A DNA stretch of 64,000 nt from Serratia nematodiphila DZ0503SBS1 (lineage in GTDB: Bacteria > Pseudomonadota > Gammaproteobacteria > Enterobacterales > Enterobacteriaceae): NCBI RefSeq assembly GCF_000738675.1, contig NZ_JPUX01000002.1:372001-436000 (forward strand), given 5' to 3'. A model generated the notes under the pieces. The model had not been told where the DNA came from and ran no database searches. It was given only the letters and a program-made list of their open reading frames with translations. The position numbers were made by a program, and so were the translations under genes. How positions within the stretch are numbered: position 1 is the stretch's first letter; every line of letters begins with the position of its first letter. Below are positions 18,183 through 27,256 of this stretch, one piece after another.

Positions 18183-19322
18183 ATGTTCGCTTTAACCCAC
18201 GGCCGAATCTATACCGGCCACGACGTACTTGATGACCATGCAGTCATTATCGCTGATGGGCTGATCGAGAAAGTCTGCCCGGTGGCTGAATTGCCCGCCG
18301 GCATCGAAACGCGCGACCTGGGTGGCGCCATCCTGGCCCCCGGGCTTATCGACGTGCAGCTGAACGGCTGCGGCGGCGTCCAGTTCAACGATTCGCTGGA
18401 AGCGATCTCGGAAGAAACGCTGGAGATCATGCAGCGCGCCAACGAGAAATCCGGCTGCACCAGCTATCTGCCGACGCTGATCACCAGCAGCGACGAATTC
18501 ATGAAGCACAGCGTCGACGTGATGCGCGCTTATCTGAAAAAGCACCAAAACCAGGCGTTGGGCCTGCACCTGGAAGGGCCGTACCTCAGCCCGGTGAAAA
18601 AAGGCACCCACAACCCGGCGTTCATTCGCAAGCCGACCCAGGACATGATCGATTACCTGTGCGCCAACGCCGACGTGATCACCAAAGTGACGCTGGCGCC
18701 GGAAATGGTTGAGCCGCACTTTATCAAGCAGCTGACCGAGGCCGGCATCGTGGTCTCCGCCGGCCACTCGAACGCCACCTACGATCAGGCGCGCACCGGC
18801 TTCGCCGCCGGCATCAGCTTCGCCACCCACCTGTACAACGCCATGCCGTATATCACCGGCCGCGAACCGGGGCTGATGGGGGCTATCTTCGACACGCCGG
18901 AGGTCTATACCGGCATCATCGCCGACGGCCATCACGTGGCCTGGGCGAGTATCCGTAACGCCAAACGCCTGAAAGGTGATAAATTGGTCTTGGTCACCGA
19001 CGCGACCGCACCGGCGGGTGCAGATATTGACCAATTTATTTTCGCCGGTAAAACAATATACTATCGGGATGGGCTGTGCGTGGATGAGAACGGCACCCTT
19101 AGCGGTTCCGCGCTGACCATGATCGAAGCGGTGCAAAACAGCGTCGAGCATATCGGCATCGCGCTGGACGAAGCGCTGCGCATGGCGACGCTGTACCCGG
19201 CGCGCGCGATCGGCGCCGATCGCCGTCTGGGCACCATCGAAGCCGGCAAGGTGGCTAACCTGACCGCCTTCACCCGTGATTTCAAGATCACCAAAACGCT
19301 CGTTAACGGTAACGAGGTTTAA
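18183..19322 (+). CDS. nagA: N-acetylglucosamine-6-phosphate deacetylase
   Basis: Product of 379 residues (E. coli 382), an amidohydrolase-superfamily enzyme that removes acetate from GlcNAc-6-P. Visible are [14 protein letters not shown], the metal-ligand region HLEGPYLSP near residue 130, the His residues in [11 protein letters not shown] and FATHLYNAM, and the catalytic Asp in [13 protein letters not shown] 18183 has GCAGGGGGCTAC upstream; a TTG five codons earlier is not needed. GlcNAc-6-P, its substrate, is the NagC inducer, so NagA also controls operon output. Confidence 0.97.
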   Translation: MFALTHGRIYTGHDVLDDHAVIIADGLIEKVCPVAELPAGIETRDLGGAILAPGLIDVQLNGCGGVQFNDSLEAISEETLEIMQRANEKSGCTSYLPTLITSSDEFMKHSVDVMRAYLKKHQNQALGLHLEGPYLSPVKKGTHNPAFIRKPTQDMIDYLCANADVITKVTLAPEMVEPHFIKQLTEAGIVVSAGHSNATYDQARTGFAAGISFATHLYNAMPYITGREPGLMGAIFDTPEVYTGIIADGHHVAWASIRNAKRLKGDKLVLVTDATAPAGADIDQFIFAGKTIYYRDGLCVDENGTLSGSALTMIEAVQNSVEHIGIALDEALRMATLYPARAIGADRRLGTIEAGKVANLTAFTRDFKITKTLVNGNEV

Positions 19323-19349
19323 TTCAATGAACAGCGAGTAACATTATTG

Positions 19350-20570
19350 ATGAGCACTGGCGGACAAGCACAAATAGGGAACGTTGACTTAGTCAAACAA
19401 CTTAACGGCGCGGCAGTTTATCGCCTGATCGACCAACAGGGCCCGATCTCGCGCATTCAAATCGCCGAACTCAGCCAGCTCGCCCCCGCCAGCGTCACTA
19501 AGATTACTCGCCAGCTGCTGGAGCGCGGGCTGATCAAAGAAGTCGATCAGCAAGCCTCCACCGGCGGCCGCCGCGCGATCTCCATCGTGTCGGAAACCCG
19601 CCATTTCCATACCGTCGCGGTGCGCCTCGGCCGCCACGACGCCACCATCACGCTGTATGACATGAGCGGTAAATCGCTCAGTGAAGAACACTATCCGCTG
19701 CCGGAACGCACCCAGGAAACGCTGGAAAATGCGCTGTTCGCCGCCATCGCCCAATTCATCGAAGCGAACCAGCGCCGCCTGCGCGAACTGATCGCCATCG
19801 CGGTGATCCTGCCTGGCCTGGTGGATCCGGCGCTGGGCGTGGTGCGCTATATGCCGCACATCAGCGTCAGCAACTGGGCGCTGGTAGACAACCTGCAGCA
19901 GCGCTTTAACGTCACCAGCTTCGTCGGCCACGACATCCGCAGCCTGGCGCTGGCGGAGCACTACTTCGGCGCCACCCGCGACTGTGAAGACTCGATTCTG
20001 GTGCGCCTGCACCGCGGCACCGGCGCCGGCATCATCGTTAACGGGCAGATTTTTCTCGGCAACAACGGCAACGTCGGTGAGATCGGCCATATCCAGATCG
20101 ATCCGCTCGGCGAACGCTGCCACTGCGGCAACTTCGGCTGCCTGGAGACGGTGGCCGCCAACGCGGCGATCGAACAGCGCGTGCGCCAACTGCTGAGCCA
20201 GGGCTACCCAAGCAAACTGACGCTGGAAGACTGCGGCATCAACGCCATCTGCAAGGCCGCCAACCGCGGCGATCTGCTGGCCAGCGAAGTGATCGAGCAC
20301 GTCGGCCGCTATCTGGGCAAGGCGGTGGCCATCGCCATCAACCTGTTCAATCCGCAGAAGGTGGTGATCGCCGGTGAGATCACCGAAGCGGACAAGGTGC
20401 TGCTGCCGGCGATCCAGAGCTGCATCAATACCCAGGTGCTGAAGGACTTCCGCAAAAACTTGCCGGTGGTGACCTCCGAACTCAATCATCGCTCGGCGAT
20501 CGGCGCTTTCGCCCTGGCCAAACGCGCGATGCTCAACGGCGTGCTCTTGCAGCGATTGCTGGAAAGCTGA
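19350..20570 (+). CDS. nagC: NagC, ROK-family repressor of amino-sugar genes
   Basis: Product of 406 residues, exactly the E. coli length, from ATG 19350 (MSTGGQAQIGNVDLVKQLNG). A winged-helix DNA-binding domain (ISRIQIAELSQLAPASVTKITRQLLERGLIKE) is followed by a ROK sugar-binding fold with the Gly-rich loop RGTGAGIIVNG and the zinc motif CHCGNFGCLE. It represses nagE, nagBACD and probably chiP, and is released by GlcNAc-6-P. In E. coli it also activates glmUS. It lies between nagA and nagD in one operon. Confidence 0.97.
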   Translation: MSTGGQAQIGNVDLVKQLNGAAVYRLIDQQGPISRIQIAELSQLAPASVTKITRQLLERGLIKEVDQQASTGGRRAISIVSETRHFHTVAVRLGRHDATITLYDMSGKSLSEEHYPLPERTQETLENALFAAIAQFIEANQRRLRELIAIAVILPGLVDPALGVVRYMPHISVSNWALVDNLQQRFNVTSFVGHDIRSLALAEHYFGATRDCEDSILVRLHRGTGAGIIVNGQIFLGNNGNVGEIGHIQIDPLGERCHCGNFGCLETVAANAAIEQRVRQLLSQGYPSKLTLEDCGINAICKAANRGDLLASEVIEHVGRYLGKAVAIAINLFNPQKVVIAGEITEADKVLLPAIQSCINTQVLKDFRKNLPVVTSELNHRSAIGAFALAKRAMLNGVLLQRLLES

Positions 20571-20637
20571 TCCGCCGCTTCTGGCAGGTGTGTTATCGTC
20601 ACTTCTTGCCTGCCGTAATCATGAGAAACAGCGACAA

Positions 20638-21390
20638 ATGAAAATCAAAAACGTTATATGCGATATCGACGGCGTGCTGCTGCATGACAATACGCCGGTG
20701 CCCGGCGCCGATCTGTTCCTGGCGCGCATCCAGGAACAAGGCATGCCGCTGGTGGTGCTGACCAACTACCCGTCACAGACCGCACAGGATTTGGCGAACC
20801 GCTTCGCCGCCGCCGGGCTGGAAGTGCCGGAGAGCGCGTTCTATACCTCGGCGATGGCCACCGCCGACTTCCTGCGCCGTCAGGAAGGCAAAAAAGCCTA
20901 TGTGGTCGGCGAAGGCGCGCTGATCCATGAGCTGTACAAAGCCGGTTTCACCATCACCGACATCAACCCGGATTTTGTGATCGTCGGTGAAACTCGCTCT
21001 TACAACTGGGACATGATGCACAAAGCCGCCTACTTCGTCAGTAACGGCGCGCGCTTTATCGCGACCAATCCGGATAGCCACGGCCACGGCTTCTCGCCGG
21101 CCTGCGGCGCCCTGTGCGCGCCCATCGAGAAGATCACCGGCCGCAAGCCGTTTTATGTCGGCAAGCCCAGCCCGTGGATCATTCGCGCCGCACTGAACAA
21201 AATGCAGGCGCACTCGGAAGAGACGGTGATCGTCGGCGACAACCTGCGCACCGACATTCTGGCGGGCTTCCAGGCCGGCCTGGAAACCGTGCTGGTGCTG
21301 TCCGGCGTCTCCACGCTGAGCGACATCGAAACCATGCCGTTCCGTCCGAGCTACGTCTACCCTTCCGTCGCCGATATCACCATCTTCTGA
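20638..21390 (+). CDS. nagD: NagD, HAD-family nucleotide phosphatase
   Basis: Product of 250 residues, the same as E. coli, from ATG 20638 (MKIKNVICDIDGVLLHD); an upstream start at 20590 adds residues with no family counterpart. Motif I is DIDGVLLHD, the LTNYPSQT segment supplies motif II, GKPSPWII the motif III Lys and GDNLRTDILAG motif IV; a C2-type cap lies between. E. coli NagD removes phosphate from UMP, GMP and other small phosphates. A link to amino-sugar use is only by operon position; a 67-base gap with an inverted GGCAGG/CCTGCC repeat separates it from nagC. Confidence 0.96.
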   Translation: MKIKNVICDIDGVLLHDNTPVPGADLFLARIQEQGMPLVVLTNYPSQTAQDLANRFAAAGLEVPESAFYTSAMATADFLRRQEGKKAYVVGEGALIHELYKAGFTITDINPDFVIVGETRSYNWDMMHKAAYFVSNGARFIATNPDSHGHGFSPACGALCAPIEKITGRKPFYVGKPSPWIIRAALNKMQAHSEETVIVGDNLRTDILAGFQAGLETVLVLSGVSTLSDIETMPFRPSYVYPSVADITIF

Positions 21391-21580
21391 TGCGGCCATG
21401 GCGGCCGCCCGGCCGCCATTATTTCCTTCTCCCTCAGCGTCAGTTTGAATTTAATTCGTTCATGGCCACAAAAGGTTTCAGCCTGCCTGCGCTAAAAATC
21501 CTCATTATAAATTTACGCCCCGCCAATAGCTGATATTGCCGGCGAGCGGAAAACTCTTACCCCTAATTAATGAGGCTACC

Positions 21581-23023
21581 ATGAGCACCAATAACATTAT
21601 TAATGCCGTCGCCGCCGATGACGCGGCCATTATGCCGTCTATCGCCAATAAAAAGATCCTGATGGGTTTCTGGCACAACTGGGCCGCCGGCGCCAGTGAC
21701 GGCTACCAGCAAGGGCAGTTCGCCACGATGAACCTGACCGACATTCCCGCCGAATACAACGTGGTGGCCGTCGCCTTTATGAAAGGCCAGGGCATCCCGA
21801 CCTTCAAGCCTTACAACCTGTCCGACGCCGAGTTCCGCCGCCAGGTGGGCGTGCTGAACAGCCAGGGCCGCGCGGTGCTGATCTCCCTCGGCGGCGCAGA
21901 CGCGCATATCGAGCTAAAGACCGGCGATGAAGACAAGCTGAAAGACGAGATTATTCGCCTGGTGGAAGTCTATGGCTTCGACGGCCTGGATATCGATCTG
22001 GAACAGGCGGCGATCGGTGCAGCCAATAATAAAACCGTCTTGCCTGCGGCATTGAAAAAAGTAAAAGACCATTACGCCGCGCAGGGAAAAAACTTTATTA
22101 TCAGCATGGCGCCGGAATTCCCGTATTTACGCACCAACGGCACCTACCTGGATTATATTAATGCCCTAGAAGGCTATTACGACTTTATCGCGCCGCAATA
22201 TTACAATCAGGGCGGCGACGGTATTTGGGTGGATGAACTCAACGCCTGGATCACGCAGAATAACGACGCCATGAAAGAGGACTTCCTCTACTATCTGACG
22301 GAAAGCCTGGTCACCGGCACCCGCGGCTATGCGAAGATCCCGGCGGCGAAATTCGTCATCGGCCTGCCAAGCAACAACGATGCCGCCGCCACTGGCTACG
22401 TGATCGACAAACAGGCGGTGTATAACGCTTTCTCGCGTCTCGACGCCAAAAACCTGTCGATCAAGGGCCTGATGACCTGGTCAATCAACTGGGACAACGG
22501 CAAGAGCAAAGCCGGCGTCGCCTACAATTGGGAGTTCAAAACCCGCTATGCGCCGCTGATTCAGGGCGGCGTCACCCCACCGCCGGGAAAGCCTAATGCG
22601 CCGACGGCGCTGACGGTCGCCGAGCTGGGCGCCACCTCGCTGAAACTGAGCTGGGCCGCCGCCACCGGCGCCTCACCGATCGCCAGTTACACCGTCTACC
22701 GCAACGGCAACCCGATCGGCCAAACCGCCGGTCTGTCGCTGGCCGACGGCGGTCTGACGCCGGCGACCCAGTACAGCTACTTCGTTACCGCTACCGACAG
22801 CCAGGGCAATACCTCGCTGCCGAGCAGCGCGCTGGCGGTCAAAACCGCCAACGACGGCACGCCGCCCGATCCGGGGGCGCCCGAGTGGCAGAACAACCAC
22901 AGTTACAAGGCTGGCGACGTGGTGAGCTATAAAGGCAAGAAATATACCTGTATCCAGGCGCACACCTCCAACGCCGGCTGGACGCCGGACGCCGCCTTCA
23001 CCCTGTGGCAGCTCATCGCCTAA
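21581..23023 (+). CDS. chiC: Chitinase C (GH18 endochitinase with FnIII and CBM5/12)
   Basis: Product of 480 residues from ATG 21581, with GAGG eight bases upstream. The GH18 barrel fills residues 1 to about 330; the catalytic motif YGFDGLDIDLE puts the acid at Glu141. A proline-rich joint leads to a fibronectin type III domain (about 336-425) and a C-terminal CBM5/12 chitin-binding module (APEWQNNHSYKAGDVVSYKG, NAGWTPDAAFTLWQL). Serratia ChiC is a non-processive endochitinase found outside the cell. There is no N-terminal signal peptide, in agreement with its known non-Sec, holin/endopeptidase-dependent release. It sits right after nagD, next to the rest of the GlcNAc pathway. Confidence 0.98.
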   Translation: MSTNNIINAVAADDAAIMPSIANKKILMGFWHNWAAGASDGYQQGQFATMNLTDIPAEYNVVAVAFMKGQGIPTFKPYNLSDAEFRRQVGVLNSQGRAVLISLGGADAHIELKTGDEDKLKDEIIRLVEVYGFDGLDIDLEQAAIGAANNKTVLPAALKKVKDHYAAQGKNFIISMAPEFPYLRTNGTYLDYINALEGYYDFIAPQYYNQGGDGIWVDELNAWITQNNDAMKEDFLYYLTESLVTGTRGYAKIPAAKFVIGLPSNNDAAATGYVIDKQAVYNAFSRLDAKNLSIKGLMTWSINWDNGKSKAGVAYNWEFKTRYAPLIQGGVTPPPGKPNAPTALTVAELGATSLKLSWAAATGASPIASYTVYRNGNPIGQTAGLSLADGGLTPATQYSYFVTATDSQGNTSLPSSALAVKTANDGTPPDPGAPEWQNNHSYKAGDVVSYKGKKYTCIQAHTSNAGWTPDAAFTLWQLIA

Positions 23024-23032
23024 TCGCTAATC

Positions 23033-23059
23033 GATTGCCGGTCAAACTGGCCGGCAATC
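23033..23059 (+). terminator. Hairpin after chiC
   Basis: GATTGCCGG (23033-23041) pairs with CCGGCAATC (23051-23059). No T run follows, so it may protect the mRNA end rather than terminate. Confidence 0.45.
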
Positions 23060-23307
23060 CCTCCATCACGCTAAAAATTGCATAATCGATAATTTTTCGC
23101 GTCGATAACTGAACATCCGTTAAAAACCACACCTAAGCAAACAACTATTTCTCAACGCATGGCTAAAACGCTTGCATCTCCCGCAGCTTTTGGCGCATTT
23201 TCATAACCACAGCGCAGCAAAACCGGGTTATCGCTGATAAATCGGCAATGCTGCCCATAACAGTAAAAAACAACATCACAGTCATAAAAGCCCGTTAGGA
23301 GAGTTGT

Positions 23308-24972
23308 ATGTGTTCTATTTTCGGTGTGCTCGATCTGAAGTCCGATCCCGTTGAACTGCGTAAGAAAGCGCTGGAGCTGTCACGTCTGATGCGCCACCGC
23401 GGCCCGGATTGGTCCGGCGTTTACGCCAGCGACAAAGCCATTCTGGCTCACGAACGCCTGTCGATCGTCGACGTCAACAATGGCGCTCAACCGCTGTACA
23501 ACGCTGCGCACACCCACGTTCTGGCGGTCAACGGCGAAATTTACAACCATCAGGCGCTGCGCCAACAGCTGAGCGACCGCTACGCGTTCCAGACCGGTTC
23601 CGACTGTGAAGTGATCCTGGCGCTGTACCAGGAGAAAGGCCCGGACTTCCTCGACGATCTGCAAGGCATGTTCGCCTTCGCCCTGTATGACACCGAAAAA
23701 GACGCCTACCTGATCGGCCGCGATCACCTGGGCATCATTCCGCTGTACATGGGCCACGACGAGCACGGCAACCTGTACGTCGCCTCGGAAATGAAAGCGC
23801 TGGTGCCGGTGTGCCGCACGATCAAGGAATTCCCGGCCGGCAGCTACCTGTGGAGCCAGGACGGTGAGATTCGTGAATATTATCGCCGCGACTGGTTCGA
23901 TTACGACAGCGTCAAGGACAACGTGACCGACGCCGCCGCCCTGCGCACCGCGCTGGAAGAGTCGGTGAAAAGCCACCTGATGTCCGACGTGCCTTACGGC
24001 GTGCTGCTGTCGGGCGGGCTGGATTCCTCGGTCATTTCGGCGATCACCAAGAAGTACGCCGCGCGCCGCGTGGAAGATCAGGAACGCAGCGAGGCCTGGT
24101 GGCCACAGCTGCACTCCTTCGCCGTCGGCCTGGAGGGCTCGCCGGATCTGCGCGCCGCGCAAGAGGTGGCCAACCATCTGGGCACCGTGCACCATGAAAT
24201 CCACTTCACCGTACAGGAAGGCCTGGACGCCATCCGCGACGTGATTTATCACATCGAAACCTACGACGTCACCACCATTCGCGCCTCGACGCCGATGTAC
24301 CTGATGTCGCGCAAAATCAAGGCGATGGGCATCAAGATGGTGCTTTCCGGCGAAGGCGCGGACGAAGTGTTCGGCGGCTACCTGTACTTCCATAAGGCGC
24401 CGGACGCCCGCGAATTCCACGAAGAGACCGTACGCAAACTGCTGGCGCTGCACATGTTCGACTGCGCGCGCGCCAACAAGGCGATGTCCGCCTGGGGCGT
24501 CGAAGCCCGCGTGCCGTTCCTGGACAAGAAATTCCTCGACGTGGCGATGCGCATCAACCCGAAAGATAAAATGTGCGGCAACGGCAAAATGGAAAAACAC
24601 ATCGTTCGCGAATGTTTCGAGTCCTATTTGCCGGCCAGCGTGGCCTGGCGCCAGAAAGAGCAGTTCTCCGACGGCGTCGGCTACAGCTGGATCGACACGC
24701 TAAAAGAGGTGGCTGCGCAGCAAATCAGCGATCAACAGCTCGAAACCGCGCGTTTCCGCTTCCCGTACAACACGCCGACCTCGAAAGAAGGCTACCTGTA
24801 CCGCGAAATCTTCGAGGAGCTGTTCCCGCTGCCGAGCGCCGCCGAATGCGTGCCGGGCGGCCCGTCCGTCGCCTGCTCGTCCGCCAAGGCCATCGAATGG
24901 GACGAATCGTTCAAGAAGATGGACGATCCTTCCGGCCGCGCCGTCGGCGTGCACCAGGCCGCCTATAAATAA
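23308..24972 (+). CDS. asnB: Asparagine synthetase B (glutamine-hydrolysing)
   Basis: Product of 554 residues, as in E. coli. The N-terminal Ntn amidotransferase domain starts MCSIFGV with the Cys nucleophile exposed after Met removal; RGPDWSGVY and LAVNGEIYNH are its glutamine-pocket motifs. The C-terminal synthetase domain has the PP-loop LLSGGLDSSVISA. It makes asparagine and AMP from aspartate, ATP and glutamine. AGGAGAG lies seven bases before ATG. It is single, with a terminator after it, and precedes the tRNA cluster as in E. coli. Confidence 0.97.
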   Translation: MCSIFGVLDLKSDPVELRKKALELSRLMRHRGPDWSGVYASDKAILAHERLSIVDVNNGAQPLYNAAHTHVLAVNGEIYNHQALRQQLSDRYAFQTGSDCEVILALYQEKGPDFLDDLQGMFAFALYDTEKDAYLIGRDHLGIIPLYMGHDEHGNLYVASEMKALVPVCRTIKEFPAGSYLWSQDGEIREYYRRDWFDYDSVKDNVTDAAALRTALEESVKSHLMSDVPYGVLLSGGLDSSVISAITKKYAARRVEDQERSEAWWPQLHSFAVGLEGSPDLRAAQEVANHLGTVHHEIHFTVQEGLDAIRDVIYHIETYDVTTIRASTPMYLMSRKIKAMGIKMVLSGEGADEVFGGYLYFHKAPDAREFHEETVRKLLALHMFDCARANKAMSAWGVEARVPFLDKKFLDVAMRINPKDKMCGNGKMEKHIVRECFESYLPASVAWRQKEQFSDGVGYSWIDTLKEVAAQQISDQQLETARFRFPYNTPTSKEGYLYREIFEELFPLPSAAECVPGGPSVACSSAKAIEWDESFKKMDDPSGRAVGVHQAAYK

Positions 24973-24993
24973 TCGCGCGGCGTTTTCCCTTGG

Positions 24994-25018
24994 GGCGGGC
25001 CTCTTGGCCCGCCTTTTT
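24994..25018 (+). terminator. Rho-independent terminator of asnB
   Basis: GGCGGGCC-TCTT-GGCCCGCC followed by TTTTT. Confidence 0.93.
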
Positions 25019-25123
25019 GTTGCCTTTTCCGCCCGCCAACTGCCTGAATTGCCGATTTTATCGCCATAATGTTCACAACCCAGACAAACGGCGCTTCCGG
25101 GCGCTTTTTCGGGAAAAAACTTG

Positions 25124-25162
25124 TTGACGCAAATCGGTCATATACGCATAATGCGCCCCGCA
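25124..25162 (+). promoter_or_regulatory. Promoter of the Met-Leu-Gln tRNA operon
   Basis: TTGACG (25124-25129), 17 bases, CATAAT (25147-25152), followed by a GC-rich discriminator GCGCCCCGC. This is the form of a stable-RNA promoter under stringent control. The first tRNA begins about 30 bases after the expected start point. Confidence 0.82.
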
Positions 25163-25191
25163 ACGCCGATGAAGGCAAAGCAAAAAAAGAG

Positions 25192-25268
25192 GGCTACGTA
25201 GCTCAGCTGGTTAGAGCACATCACTCATAATGATGGGGTCACAGGTTCGAATCCCGTCGTAGCCACCA
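25192..25268 (+). tRNA. metT: tRNA-Met (CAT), elongator
   Basis: A 77-base cloverleaf with anticodon CAT in CACTCATAATG, T loop GGTTCGAATCC and encoded CCA end. It matches E. coli metT almost base for base, so it is elongator rather than initiator Met. First gene of the cluster. Confidence 0.97.
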
Positions 25269-25284
25269 TCTCTTTTTTGCATTT

Positions 25285-25369
25285 GCGGGAGTGGCGAAAT
25301 TGGTAGACGCACCAGATTTAGGTTCTGGCGCCGCAAGGTGTGCGAGTTCAAGTCTCGCCTCCCGCACCA
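25285..25369 (+). tRNA. leuW: tRNA-Leu (TAG)
   Basis: An 85-base class II tRNA with acceptor GCGGGAG/CTCCCGC, anticodon TAG in AGATTTAGGTTCT, a variable arm GCGCCGCAAGGTGT and encoded CCA. It is the second gene, as leuW in E. coli. Confidence 0.96.
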
Positions 25370-25399
25370 TTTCTCTTCATCGTCGGCGCAGTATGTTGA

Positions 25400-25474
25400 T
25401 GGGGTATCGCCAAGCGGTAAGGCACCGGTTTTTGATACCGGCATTCCCTGGTTCGAATCCAGGTACCCCAGCCA
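25400..25474 (+). tRNA. glnU: tRNA-Gln (TTG), copy 1
   Basis: A 75-base tRNA with acceptor TGGGGTA/TACCCCA, anticodon TTG in CGGTTTTTGATACCG and encoded CCA. It is identical to copy 2 at 25519. Confidence 0.96.
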
Positions 25475-25518
25475 TATTCTTTCGGGAACGGGGTTTCAAC
25501 ATAAGATTTGTTTGCAGG

Positions 25519-25593
25519 TGGGGTATCGCCAAGCGGTAAGGCACCGGTTTTTGATACCGGCATTCCCTGGTTCGAATCCAGGTACCCCAGCCA
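25519..25593 (+). tRNA. glnW: tRNA-Gln (TTG), copy 2
   Basis: A 75-base exact repeat of the tRNA at 25400, including CCA. The 44-base spacer between the copies is unrelated to the other spacers, so the duplication covers the gene itself. Confidence 0.96.
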
Positions 25594-25634
25594 TAACAAA
25601 CTGCTTGCAAATCAAAGAAGTAAAAAGTAACATC

Positions 25635-25711
25635 GGCTACGTAGCTCAGCTGGTTAGAGCACATCACTCATAATGATGGGGTCACAGGTTCAAATCCCGT
25701 CGTAGCCACCA
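25635..25711 (+). tRNA. metU: tRNA-Met (CAT), elongator, second copy
   Basis: A 77-base near-copy of the tRNA at 25192. The only difference I see is in the T loop, GGTTCAAATCC instead of GGTTCGAATCC. The anticodon and CCA are the same. Confidence 0.96.
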
Positions 25712-25715
25712 TAAT

Positions 25716-25790
25716 TGGGGTGTCGCCAAGCGGTAAGGCTCTGGTTTCTGATACCAGCATACCCAGGTTCGAATCCTGGCACCCCAGCCA
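25716..25790 (+). tRNA. glnV: tRNA-Gln (CTG)
   Basis: A 75-base tRNA with anticodon CTG in TGGTTTCTGATACCA, acceptor TGGGGTG/CACCCCA and encoded CCA. It starts only four bases after the preceding tRNA. E. coli has a second copy (glnX) here; this window has one. Confidence 0.96.
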
Positions 25791-25796
25791 TATTTA

Positions 25797-25822
25797 GAAA
25801 AGCCCGCTTCGGCGGGCTTTTT
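25797..25822 (+). terminator. Terminator of the tRNA operon
   Basis: AGCCCGC-TTCG-GCGGGCT with a stable TTCG loop, followed by TTTT. Confidence 0.93.
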
Positions 25823-25877
25823 GCTGTCTGGCGTTCTGCCATCCTTAATAGGCCCAGCCGCAGCTGAGCCCTGTCGG

Positions 25878-27059
25878 TTACAATCCTAAGGCGTACTTCA
25901 ACGCATGTTCTTTCAACTTGCCCGCCCGCTGCGCGGCCATCAGCGCCAGATTGCGCGCCACGTTCAGCGGAGCCAGATTATTGCTGAAGGCGGTATAAAA
26001 TAGATCCATCCCGCTCTGCATCAGCAGATTGTCGGTACGGCGGCGGCGTTGATAGCGCAGCAGCACCGCCTCGCTGCTCCAGTCCTCTCCCTGCTCCCGC
26101 GCCTCGCTCAACACGCTCAGCAAGGCATCCACGTCGCGATATCCCAGATTGACGCCCTGTCCGGCCAGCGGGTTGATGGTATGCGCCGCATCCCCCAGCA
26201 GCGCCAACCCCGGCAGCACGTAGCGCTGCGCATGACGCCGCGTCAACGGGAACGATCCGGCGGCGTGCACCTTGACCGGGCCCAGCCGCGCTGGAAAAGC
26301 GGCGGCGATCTCGCGCTCCAGCTGCGCCGGCGGCATCGCCTGCAGTTGGCGAATGCGCTGCGGGCTGTCATACCACACCAGCGATGCCCAGCTGTCGTAC
26401 AGCGGCAGGAAGGCGCGCGGCCCGGACGGGAAGAAGCGCTGCCAGGTCACATCCTGCTGCGGCGCGCCGGTATCGACGGTGATCAGCATGCACGCCTGAC
26501 GATACTGCCAGCCGTTGGTGCCGATCGCCGCCAGCTTGCGCACCTGCGAGTTGGCGCCATCGGCGCCGATAACCAGCCGCGCCTGCAGCGTTTCACCGCT
26601 GTCCAGCGTCAACTGCCAGGCCTTGTCCGCCCGCTGCAGCGATTGCAGCCTGGCGGGGCACAGCAACGTCAGATTGGCGCACTGCGCGAACTGCTGCCAC
26701 AGCGCCAGCTGCAGAATGCGGTTTTCCACCATAAAGCCCAGCTCCGGCAGCCCCAGTGACACCGCGTCGAACGCTACCCGCGACGATGCCCATTCCCAGG
26801 TCTCCAGCCGGCGATACGGCGCCGTGCGCATCGCCGTCACTGCGGACCAGGCGCCAAGCTGTTTCAGCAGCCCCACCGAGGTGCAGCCGATAGCGGAAAT
26901 GCGCAGATCCGGCGGGCTTTGCGCCTCGAACGCCTGCGGCGCCTGATGTTCCAGCAACGCCACCGACCAGCCCGCCTGCGCCAGCCCGAGGGCCGCCGCC
27001 GCGCCGACCATGCCGCCGCCCACCACCACCGCGTCATACCGATTTTGAGATGTCTTCAT
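25878..27059 (-). CDS. ubiF: 3-demethoxyubiquinol 3-hydroxylase UbiF
   Basis: Product of 393 residues (E. coli 391) from ATG 27059; a far upstream start (27176) would run through the miaB promoter region. It is an FAD monooxygenase of the UbiH/COQ6 family with the Rossmann motif VVVGGGMVGAAAALGLAQAG, the DG motif ADGANSQVR and the second FAD motif GDAAHTINPLAGQGVNLG. It adds the last ring hydroxyl in aerobic ubiquinone synthesis, in the soluble or membrane-side Ubi complex. It is divergent from miaB. Confidence 0.96.
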   Translation of the reverse strand: MKTSQNRYDAVVVGGGMVGAAAALGLAQAGWSVALLEHQAPQAFEAQSPPDLRISAIGCTSVGLLKQLGAWSAVTAMRTAPYRRLETWEWASSRVAFDAVSLGLPELGFMVENRILQLALWQQFAQCANLTLLCPARLQSLQRADKAWQLTLDSGETLQARLVIGADGANSQVRKLAAIGTNGWQYRQACMLITVDTGAPQQDVTWQRFFPSGPRAFLPLYDSWASLVWYDSPQRIRQLQAMPPAQLEREIAAAFPARLGPVKVHAAGSFPLTRRHAQRYVLPGLALLGDAAHTINPLAGQGVNLGYRDVDALLSVLSEAREQGEDWSSEAVLLRYQRRRRTDNLLMQSGMDLFYTAFSNNLAPLNVARNLALMAAQRAGKLKEHALKYALGL

Positions 27060-27256
27060 ATTGGCTATGTTTTCTGTGTGAATGCTCGCCATCCCACCCG
27101 GCATGGCGTTTTGCGCAGTGTACCGGATTTTCGCTTCGGCTTCAGGTTGCGTGCCATTTTCCCCCGCGCTGGTCACAACGGCGGCAAATGATTACAATAC
27201 GCGCCCTGCATGTCGCGTAACGCAACTTTCGCTCCGCACTGAGTAATGGCAAGTCA

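Noticed and set aside
25400-25593. Direct repeat as a possible attachment site or mobile-element trace
   Set aside because: It is explained by two identical tRNA-Gln genes; there is no integrase or foreign DNA on either side.
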